Assembly: GCF_003369915.1 (NCBI RefSeq)
Contig: NC_046676.1
Coordinates: forward strand, 7,657,501 to 7,721,500
Direction of reading: 5' to 3'
DNA: 64,000 nucleotides
Origin: Drosophila miranda
Lineage: Eukaryota; Arthropoda; Insecta; Diptera; Drosophilidae
The position numbers were made by a program, and so were the translations under genes. The notes beneath the pieces were generated by a model. It had not been told where the DNA came from and ran no database searches. It saw only the letters and a program-made list of their open reading frames with translations. Below are positions 22,777 through 32,438 of this stretch, piece by piece. The first letter of the stretch is position 1, and every line of letters begins with the position of its first letter.

Positions 22777-24483
22777 CTACAAAATGGTGCATCCAGAGCC
22801 ATGCATTACCTCGCTGATGAACATGGGGGTGCCGGCGCCCAAGCCGCCGTCTGTCTTATGGTGCTCGTTCTGGAAGAAATCGGGCGAATTCTCAGATGAA
22901 TTGAGATGGGGATGGGGGGATGGATACTTCTACTCACATCATCGTAATCGCAGTCGAAATAATTACTCTGGCAGTCCATGCACCGACAGCTCTCGGACAT
23001 TTTGCATGTGATGCCCCATTGCTTAGCTAGATCCTTGTATATCTCCTTGCTTGTCTTGTTGCTCATCATTTCCGGTGTGAGAAGATTGGTGTGGCAATTG
23101 GGTTGCTGATGCTGCTGCTGCTGCTGCTGCTGCTGTTGCTGCTGGCGACGTCCGCTGCGGGAACGGGAAGCCACCGAACCAGAGGCGGAGCCGACACAGC
23201 ATGCTTCCTGGCACAGCTGGCTGTTGCTGGAGACGGGCCTTGAATTTGAATTGCCACCTGCGATACAGTGGGTAGGGGGTAGATAAGTGATTTATCCCAT
23301 GGGTCAAAGGAAATGATGGTATTTGGCCTCACCCTCGTTGTAGTTGTAGCTGCCGCGGTTCAAGAGAGGGTCATAGAATGCTGCTGCCTGACTGCTGGTG
23401 CTGGCCTCGTCCCCGTCGAGAGCCGCTTCCTCCCCCTGCGCTCCACGCTCCTCGCTGCACTGGGCACACTGGTCGTCCGTGCACTGGCCATCTGCATCAT
23501 CCCCCTCCTCATCTCTGGCGTAGAGCTTGTCCGGGCACCGGGAGGATGCCGCCATTTCCGTTTCCAGCAGAAACTCGTTCACGCTAATCGTGTTGAGGTC
23601 GTCCTCCGGGCAGTCAAATTCCGTGTCGCTCTGCTGCTCCAGCTCGAACACTCCCTCGGCGATCGGTTCCCCCTCGTTGTTGTTGTTGTTGTTGTTGTTG
23701 CTGTTGCTGTTGCTGATGTTGCTGCCGCCGCAATGTGAGTAGTTCTGGTTGAGATTCTGCTGGTTCTGCTGGCAGTCCGGATCGTTGCACAGGCTGCTAC
23801 TGGTGCTGCTGCTGCTGTTCCCCCCCTCCAGTTGCTCCTCCAAGGCGGCGCTGGGATGGGCCGCACTGTGCCGCGAGCTGTTCGCCGAGCTCCTGCGACT
23901 GTTCTGATTGGGCGTGGCGGCGCTGTCCAGGGATACCTGTCGCTGATGCTGGGACAAGCGCGTGTCCTCCTCTAGCACATGCTCGTAGGAAGGCGGTGGG
24001 GTGGTGGGCAAAATGTCGGCGTCAGTGTCCGTCAGCGACTCGTTGATGCACGGCGTGCGGCTCTGGTTGAGGTAACCTGCAAGGGATCCAATGATGAGCA
24101 TGCAACCACGAATTCGAAAAGGAATATTTAAATCCAGAGCTAGATCTAGATGTGTTAGGAGGATGGTGCATTAGAATGCAGAATTAGGAAAATGCTTTAG
24201 TGCATGCTCGAAGGTACACTAGAAGGTTCATGCTGGCCAATTTTTAGAGGGTTTCACTTCCAATACTAGGATCTTTTGTTTTTATCTAAATACGTATCTC
24301 TACAGTCCCCATTCCTAATACGGGTACTTACGCATACTGTTGCTGTTCAGGTTCAGGGCCTTATTCTGTGGCAACAGGAGCTTTCGCTCGCTGCTCATCG
24401 GACCCAGGCCATTGCAGTCGGCCAGGTCTAGGCTGGAGCTGCTGCTGGCCTCCACCACGTGCTGCTGGAGCAGCTCTTGTTGT

Positions 24484-24523
<40 letters not shown>

Positions 24524-24620
24524 TGCCCAAGAGAGCCTCGTTCACCTGCGGGTCCGGGTCGTGCTCTTGCGAGGTGCTCCGGGAGCTGCCCATGCGGAAC
24601 TTCAGCTTAAATGGCGCCAT
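22777..24620 (-). CDS. Unnamed PPxY protein with C-terminal CAAX-like motif
   Basis: Four minus-strand exons, 24620-24332, 24076-23333, 23257-22938 and 22869-22777, join in phase to 481 residues. The protein is mostly low complexity: a polyQ run near residues 33-47, Ser-rich patches, an Asn run, and a second polyQ near 375-385. Conserved-looking islands stand out: RYLNQSRTPCINESLTD followed by TPPPSYEHVLEED (PPSY at 124-127, a WW-domain ligand of Nedd4-type ligases), an acidic Cys-rich patch, and a C-terminal block with KEIYKDLAKQWGITCKMSESC and CMDCQSNYFDCDYDD. The last four residues, CTIL, fit a geranylgeranylated CAAX box. No transmembrane segment or signal peptide is seen. I do not recognise the family. 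A membrane-anchored adaptor for ubiquitin ligases is an inference only. Confidence 0.85.
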
Positions 24621-25470
24621 GGCTCTGAGTCTCCCCCACTCGAAACGTATACGAGTATATAGGTAGGTAGGTATGTATCGACGTGTTTCGGTGGATCCTC
24701 CTTCAATTCTCTCTAGCAGCTGTACTTTCCGTTGATGTGCTTTCTAGGGATATTAGCATTGGACCTTGTCTTCTGATCTCACGACATTGAACGAAAGAAT
24801 TACGGAAGAGAGAGGACGTAGAACAAGAGAAGTAGAGAGGAAGATATATAAACAGAAACAGATATAGATACAGATACAGAAACAGATAGGTATAGGATAC
24901 AATTTCAAATATTATAGAGAGTGAATGGATAGAAATTACACGGATAGCAATGCATTTACATGGTGGCTTTTCAGTGGAGTCTAGTGGAGTGGAGAGGAGA
25001 GGAGTGTACAATATGGATGTTTGAATATGGATTTTGTGTGTCTGGCTTTTTTCGCTGGCCTGCTTACATGCACGGGCTTTGTTTTAAATAAATTACTGCA
25101 GCTTAATTAATACCTCTGATTATTTTCCACTTACCCGAACGTCCAGCCCGAATCGAATCCAATCGAGTCCAGTCAGCTGTAATTTAATGATAACAAATTT
25201 AATTATGATTTCACTAAAACTGCACGAGTCGGAGGACAATACTCGGAAGCCCCAAACCAAAACACCTACACGGCAAAAATCCACATGCAGGCAAACAGAG
25301 ACAGTCGGATTATTACCAACACACAAGGACAGAGCGGACGGAATTACAATCCAAAAGCATCACAAACAATATATGTATGTTCATGCATTTAAATATTTAT
25401 TTGTGTCTGGCATTTCCAACAAATTAAAATTCAATAAAAACACATTACCATTTAATTGTGTAGCGATTTT
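24621..25470. other. 5' flank of the PPxY gene
   Basis: No coding frame. It includes an ACAGATA purine-rich repeat at about 24852-24890. It probably contains leader and promoter of the minus-strand gene, but no core motif could be assigned with confidence. Confidence 0.4.
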
Positions 25471-26007
25471 TATACCCGATACTCAAAATGAGTATAGGGG
25501 TATATTAGATTTGCGGTGTGTAACGTCCAGAAAGAGGCGTTTCCTACCTTCAAAGTATATATATTCTTGATCAGCATCAATAACCGAGTGGATAGAGCCA
25601 TGTCTGTCTGTCCATCTGTCCGTCCGTCCGCCCGCCTGTCTGTCCCTATGAGTGCCTAGTGCTCAGAGATGATAAGAGCTATAGTAACGACATTTTGTAT
25701 CCAGACTTCTGCGATATGTCACAGGTGTATTTTAAAACTTCGCCCCGCCCCCACAAAGTATGAAGATCGGTGGATTCCACAATTTTAAAGATACGAGAAA
25801 ATTAAGAACGCACCATATCCACCAGATTGCCGAATCAGATTGGATTTGTATAGCCAAAAGTAACAAATCAATTTTCGACCTGATTTTCTTTCTATCTCGC
25901 ACGCACTCTTTGTCGTCTGCCGGAGGAGAGCCATACTGAGAGCCATAGGGTATAAATGTACAACTGCGGTCGCAGCAGCAACTCACAACGTTCACCCTCG
26001 TATTTTC
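25471..26007 (+). mobile_element. DINE-1/INE-1-like (Helentron-derived) element
   Basis: The left end reads TATACCCGATACTCAAAATGAGTATAGGGGTATATTAGATTTG, a short inverted stem typical of the family. It is followed by a GTGTAACG block, TATATATTCTTGATCAG, and a GTCTGTCTGTCC-type tandem at 25605-25640. The right part ends with GGGTATAAATG, a GCAGCAGCAACTCACAACGTTC block and a TCGTATTTTC end. There is no coding capacity, as expected for this abundant non-autonomous family. Boundaries are approximate. Confidence 0.85.
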
Positions 26008-28214
26008 TAAATTTATTTTACCAATTGACGCATAATTTGATTAACTTTGATGTGAAAATTCATTTAAATCAGCAAAAGTTTATATATCTCTTATAAGAGA
26101 ATCTCTCTAACATATTTCTCTATCTAAAAAAAATTTCAGAAAAATGGGCCAATTTCGGCTAGTGGTGTATTTTGAATCTTTAATTAACCCATGTCCTCTA
26201 TCTAATTAAGGCCTATTGTAGGTTGATAATTAGGCCTATTGACAATGCGGTTTATTTCGACTTTTTCACGTTACATGTTTCCGGGACCAGTTCCAGTTCA
26301 GTCCAGTTCGACATCATTGAAACGCCCATATGTATTTTTATGTACGCCGATGTTTACTATTTTGAAATTATATAAATTACTTCCTTGCAATGTGAATCGC
26401 TATAATTCATCTTTCTGTTTGTTTGAGACTTTGTCAAATTGGATGTTAAAAACTTAATTTAAATAAAATTCAGATTATGATGTGTCGTTGCAAGATATGT
26501 AGATAGAGATATAATTAATCAAAAATATAATTAATGGATAGCATAGCTACATTTGCGAAAGAGTTGAAGGAAAGAAGCCTGTTGCTGCACCCATTTCCGA
26601 CTTAATGAGACCTGACTGTGGCTGTTTGACCAATTTAAAGCGCGCCCCCTCCTCACACTTGAGCTGTTTATAGTTTTCACGAGCACTAGAAAGCGACAAG
26701 TTGTTGCAAGTTTGGATCTCCGCCCACTCAAACAGCTGTCTGTCCTGGCAGACTGTTCTCATTATTATGCAGATTACACAGCACCCAGATTCAAATGCAG
26801 CGCCAAGGACCTGAGACGAGATGAGGTCTCCACACAACACCTATGCATATTGGAGGGACCGGGAGAACCACCTACGGGGTACTCGTAATTACGAGTGTGT
26901 GTGTATAGAAACTATTATTATGCTTATTGGCTGCTGCACGGCGAGAAAACTCATTTCCTTAGGGGACGGGACCCAGATGATGCAGGATGACGCACTTTGT
27001 GTGGGTGAATGTGAGTCCCAATTAAGGCGGCCATAAGTGTGGCAAGGGATTCGTCTATACATAATCATCTTTTGATAGATTCTCCACTGACAAGAGGACT
27101 TTCCTCTGTGTGCGCACTCCCACTCTTTGCTTGTTAATTCCGCAAACATTTATCCTTGCATATTTGCAGACAATAAACTTCCAATTGCTGTTGACTCGGC
27201 AAGCAGGTTCGACCAAGCAGAAGAGAAGAAGGCCCACAATCCACGGCGGGATGGATACCCGCTCAGTTCCCTGATTGGATGCATGCAAATCCCCAGCTTG
27301 TATATTCATAAGCAGCTGCCATGAGATGGGATGGAACGCGAGGCGAGGCCCGAACAATGGCAATCATCCGCCATCGAGCCCCCCCCACCCATGCAGGTGA
27401 GCATATTCGCTGCTGTACATACATATGTATGTACTTTCATTCGCATGTACCTTCATTTCACTGAAAACCCCCTTTCTGTGGAGTAGCTTGCGTTCAGGTT
27501 CAGTGGCTCAGAATCCGCTGGATTAGTTTGGTGAGTGCGGGGTCTCGGACGAGTGTGCCGTACCATAACCGAAATACTCTGCCGCGGTGACAGTCCGTTG
27601 TCGTGGGCGTGTCCTTGGAGCAACAGTTGGCAACAATAGGAGAGGTAGATGCCACCCCACCCGCAATGTCTTGGCAGCCAACAGAGCCATTGATTATGAA
27701 TTCTTAATGAATGCCGGAAAGTCAGGCAAACGCATGAGTCTTGCATAGAATGGGAGTGCAGTGGAAGTGGAATTGGAAGTGGGAGGAAGGGTAAATGCTT
27801 AATCTTTAATCGAAAATTTTGACTCGCAGCCATGGCAGAACAATCTATCTGACATTCTCATTAATTTCACAGCAAAGAGCTAGCAGGGCCGGAGTTGGCC
27901 CTAGATTTACTGTCTAGTTTTACTGCCCCCACAACTGTCCTGTCCCACGTTGGCCACGTCGGCAGGAAAGGACGGCTTCCTGCAGCAAATTGTTTTTTCT
28001 CGTAGCTGTCGCAAGCAAAGACATTACATATTGGCCGTGAGAATTCATCAAATATGTAGTACGAGTACCGTGCCTGGACCATAGTGACTCGATCGCTATA
28101 AATAGCCACCTCTGACCCAGATAGTACTTGCATTTTACAAAACAAACAACAACAAAAGACAACTGAATTCTATATTGCCATTTCATGTGAGCTCCCTCCC
28201 GCTGACACCGCTGC

Positions 28215-28250
28215 AGGCTCCAGGCTCCAGGCTCCAGGCTCCAGGCTCCA
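28215..28250 (+). repeat. (GGCTCCA)5 tandem repeat
   Basis: Five near-perfect 7-bp units read AGGCTCC repeatedly before changing to ACGCTGC. Confidence 0.9.
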
Positions 28251-28891
28251 CGCTGCAAGCCATGTCAAATACAAAGCATAAATAAATGCATTTCAACTTT
28301 GGCCATCGTGTGGCCCGAACAATAAGAGGAGGATATGACTGTTTTTGACGCGTCCGAGGTCGCTCCCCCGCCTGTTCAATCTAAAGCGCAGCACAGCAAA
28401 GCCCTTTGCTGCTATTGTGGCCACTTCTGCGGGCTAAAAGCATCGCCTGAGGAACTGTGCAACTGTGGAACTGTATCTGCGAAATGCAGAAGATGCAAAT
28501 TGCTTTCCTTTCTTTGTGGTTATTGGATTGGATGCCATCAGCATCAGCATTACCCTGCCCCCACACCCAGGTCTGGTCATAAAATCAAAAGGAAAGTAAG
28601 CGCTCTTTTTCTGTTGGCCATTATTGGGAAACGTTTGCCGCGAAATGGAAATGGAATGAATATTTAAGTTCTGTTTTTTATGCTCCTGAATTTTTGGGGT
28701 TCCATCAAAAGGGGATTGTCGCCGAACACCCATCAATGAATGGAAGGCAAAACAATTACGCAAATTGGATATTAATTGGCTGCTCCCGCCGACACTCGAA
28801 CCGCAATTACTGGCAAAGAAAGAGGGGGGACGGGGCGGTGCGACCACGTAAGCAAACACACGAACAAGTGTCAAAGGGATGGGTGTGGAAC

Positions 28892-28952
28892 AGGGATAGG
28901 GGATGGGGGATAGGGGATAGGGGATAGGGGATAGAGGATAGAGGGTGGGAAT
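28892..28952 (+). repeat. GGGATA-type tandem repeat
   Basis: Purine-rich 8-bp units of the form GGGGATAG repeat about seven times with small changes. A (GGGGATAG)n strand of this kind could form G-rich structures, but no function is evident. Confidence 0.85.
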
Positions 28953-29912
28953 AGGGACATCGATATCAATGCCTATACCACTGCTCCCACAGAAGCAAAA
29001 CACGACGATGATGGAGTGCCGGACCCAGCCAGGACATGGCCAACAATGGCATCATCATCGCCATCGACAGCGACATCAGCATACGGGACGGGACTCATTG
29101 AAATGAATGCGGCGCAATACGCGGATACTCTGTGGGAGAAGGCAACGCGACGAGGCCCATACACATGCACATCCACATCCACATCCATTGTGGCCGTGGC
29201 ATGTAGTCTCTCTCTGCCTCCGCTCTGGAAAGCTGATACCTAATTGTGTAAACAGCTCTGGGGCTTGGTCATTGCCACTTTATTGCCTTATTCTATCTTC
29301 ACTCATATTGTGGTAGACGGACACTCGCTTTCTCGATTCTTTATGTCCGACTGGCACTGACTCCTCGCCAGGCAATGAAAAATCGAAAAACACATGTCAA
29401 AGCCTTCGGCTGAGGGTGGGGATGGAGATGGGGATGGTGATGTGGATTGAATGCACTCACCTGTCCAGAAGCCTACATCCAAATACACATTCTGATCAAT
29501 TTATTTGTTAAACACTTCCAACTTCTTGAACCTTTTGTTACTCCGATTTCACTCTAATTACAATAAAAAGTACTCTTTTCCTGACTGCACTTTGGGCTTT
29601 TGTGTTTCATTTATGTTTTTCCAGACGTGCACACAACTCGGGATCTGACTGCCACAGACTGTGAAAAGGTGGCCGAAGGACGGAGCTTTTATTGTCCACC
29701 GCTCCGCGGACGAGAAAGCTTTTGAGATAGGGGAGAAAGCTCGACAAAGGACGGCGCCTGCGCTTCTCTCCTTCCGGCAATTCTGTCTCATTGTTTTGCA
29801 CCGTTTAGTGCTTTGCATCACAAATCCTTGCGTGCTCTGCTTTACCTCGCCCATTCGCGTGGATGAAGCACCAATCCCCCGCCCCCTTCCATCCCTCTAT
29901 CCCTTTTATTTT

Positions 29913-30507
29913 TCATTGAGAATTTATTTTGTCCGTCCTTAAAGTCTCATCGTTAATAATCTCAACCCCGCCGACCTGGTCACCCTTATCCAAGATGTTC
30001 AACTTGGCCTTGATCCGTCCGCGGGGCATAATGGCGGCCCAGTCGCTTGTGCCGAATAGAACATCTTTTATCCAATACGTACGGCTGGGAACCGGCCACA
30101 CATTCCACATCCTTTTAAGTCACGCCTGTTTGAATTGAATTCTTGATAAATCTGCGGTAGAAGGTACGGATGGAGGCACAGAACGACATTGAGGGGACCA
30201 CCACGGGCATTAGCTTGTATCCCCCAATGCCTGAATTCGTGTGGAGCTCCAGCGTGAATTTGTGATGGTCCTCGAGGTCCTCGAGAAACGTCCCAGCCCC
30301 ATTGAGGCTGCGATCTCGGCCAAAGATTTTCAAACCGGTTACGACCATTCTTCCGCAGCAATGTTGGTCACTTCGTAAGGCTGTTGTCAGCCCTGTATTC
30401 GTTGGAGGAGTATGGGAAAGTGGCCGAAGGCAGGATACAGAGGTTAAACACACTTCCAGCAGAGCCACTAAAACAGGCAACATCCCCATTGAATTCTGTC
30501 CGAACAT
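29913..30507 (-). pseudogene. Frameshifted DUF1091-family secreted protein gene
   Basis: On the minus strand an ATG at 30507 (or 30489) opens a frame with a hydrophobic leader (MLPVLVALLEVCLTSVSC). It continues with DUF1091-like sequence (VTGLKIFGRDRSLNGAGTF, YKLMPVVVPSMSFCASIRTF) to a TAA at 30117-30115. The expected second half of the domain continues in another frame, from about 30110 to the stop at 29913 (VPSRTYWIKDVLFGTSDW, IMPRGRIKAKLNILDKG). The two frames meet within a few bases and no intron of usable length lies between them, so a one-base indel has split the gene. DUF1091 proteins include the fly CheB-like and ML-related secreted proteins. An assembly error is the main alternative to a true pseudogene. 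Confidence 0.7.
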
Positions 30508-30866
30508 TTCTTTGCTTACACCTTGGCACTGTTTTGCACAACCTTTTCTACTACAATATCGAATCAAATAAAATGCCCAAACGGTGATGTTATTTCAGAA
30601 TTTAATATCAGATGCTCGCCAAAATCATGCTGCAAAATGTTCCACTCTAACCATTAATTAGACATTACATTACTCGTATATTGTTTTATTCTAATTTTCT
30701 TACCTCCACTAGACTGCAATCATTTTGGGAAGTATTTTGCTTTTATTGTTAGTGAAGTTCGCTTTTCAATAATTATAAATTGTCTAATGTATTCCCAAGA
30801 TTCTTAAGGATTAAAAAAGCCCTCTTCGACATAGACCATTTCTGAGCTTTTATATTATCAACTAAT

Positions 30867-32438
30867 TTATTTGATTAGGATTTGATTTTTCTTAGATTGT
30901 AACAACAGGCGTGGATCATTTTTGTACCGCAAAAATATTTCGCTTTTGAAAACATCGAACTTTCTCCGATTCACATTGTTCTGCTGTTCTCGCCAAGCAG
31001 GCCTCGCCTGCTTCCTCTGGAGGCCCCAATGGCCAGTGAAAACAGGCGTCAGAACATAGAACTGATATCCAGCAATATGCATTTCATAAACCTGCAAAAA
31101 GTATTGAGTTTTTGATTGAAACCCGGCATAAATTACTTCAATTGCTTACCTGGGAGTTCCTGGTGAACCCATATCCTGTGAATCGTTCGTCGTGCGCTGG
31201 TGCACTGTCGATTGCTATGTAAAATGGTTCATATAAAAATTCAAAATTTGTAACGACGTGGCTTATAGAGACCTCCGTATCGTTTGTATTCGAAGATAAC
31301 CATCTGAAATATATTAATTGATTTATAAACGAGGCTAGAGTAAGCATACCATAAACATATGCCGAAACTAAAATACTTACTTGCTAAAATTTGTCGCGTA
31401 CTGGTTGTAGATGAAGACTTTTTCGTGAAATGGCCTCGCCAGACCCTTTTTCATTAACCTCTGTAGGCCATACTTTGAGCGGGGAAACGAGGCTCGAACG
31501 TCTATCTCAAAGGTTGGTATTACGTAGGCGCAGTTCTTTGAGCAATTGGCTGTTTTCAAGAACTGGTTGAGTTGAGGAACACTGTTCGTGCTTGGGACTA
31601 TGTCGATGTCTGTGAGAAAGGTGTACTTTGTCTGACAACCTTTTCGGGCTAAATTTCGCATGTGATTTTGAGGATAGGGATTCCTTTGTCGCCACTGCAA
31701 ACTTTTCAGGGACCGGAGTTTCAGCAAAGCCTTCAACGTCCTGTCTGGATACTGGCAGTCGAATTTTCCCCTCAAATTAAACGAAATGGATACGAGTCGG
31801 GGCAGCTTATCGTAGTCGGGTGGAGTGAGCAAGTGGAACGTAGCGTTTTCCCTTATGTTTGGGAAACAAAGCCGCATATATGTAACAAAGTATTGCAAAA
31901 CAACAAATTCCTCGTGGCTGGCAGAGAACACGGCCACTGACATCGGCCCTTGCCAGTTTGTAGCGACCTGAGGCAAGGAGTTCAAGCGCTCCACCGAAGT
32001 TTGAGTGGCGAGGCAGACCAAACTGCTCTCAGATGACTCGGTGTACTGTTCCCCTAGGAGAGCAAAGTCCTTGATCTTATACAAATGCTGGCTATCCCAG
32101 CGACCATAGCTCAGGTCGACATTATCGAATGCCAACGGAGCAGTGTTGTTCGGAGCGAGCAAACTGTCCAATCCTGCAAGCGGCTGTATCAACGAAAAGG
32201 CAATATCTGAGTGCTAGGGGCAGTCCGCCGCGATTGGATTTCGGGATGGAGCGATGTGCTCTGCCTTCTTGCATTTCGTCGATGCATCTCCTGCCAGCTG
32301 CTGCTTAAACAACCAGAATATGTTTATCAACAGAATCGCCAGAGCAATTTTTAGAGAACTCAAATTTGATAGGTGGCACTGAGATTAAAGGGATCACATT
32401 AAAACCATTAAATAGGCTTAACAGCTTTTACATACCAT
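30867..32438 (-). pseudogene. B4GAT1-like glycosyltransferase (GT49) with in-frame stop
   Basis: Minus-strand exons 32438-32436 (the ATG alone), 32378-31381, 31303-31150 and 31091-30867 join in phase over 460 codons. Residues 11-25 form a signal anchor (ALAILLINIFWLF), giving a type II Golgi topology. The catalytic domain matches beta-1,4-glucuronyltransferase 1: WQGPMSVAVFS, then NLARKG, a DID motif at 258-260, then VIPTFEID, KKGLARPFHEK, YEPFYIA and DERFTGYGFTRNSQVYEMHIAGYQF. In the family this enzyme adds glucuronate to the matriglycan primer of dystroglycan. Codon 56 is TAG (32216-32214), between anchor and catalytic domain, and no good donor upstream would let splicing remove it. The next in-frame Met lies inside the domain. 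It is either a disrupted gene, readthrough, a polymorphism or a sequence error. Confidence 0.75.

Larger units (their letters stand above)
26008..29912. other. About 3.9 kb without a supported gene
   Basis: No exon with codon bias and splice signals on both sides was found. It contains a 7-bp tandem at 28215-28250, a GGGATA-type tandem at 28892-28952 and a Cys-rich open frame at 28335-28667 that is treated as a weak candidate. It could be a long intron, a regulatory domain or noncoding RNA; the sequence does not decide. Confidence 0.4.

Noticed and set aside
24459-24662. Leucine-run plus-strand frame
   Set aside because: It is the antisense reading of the polyQ codons in the PPxY gene.
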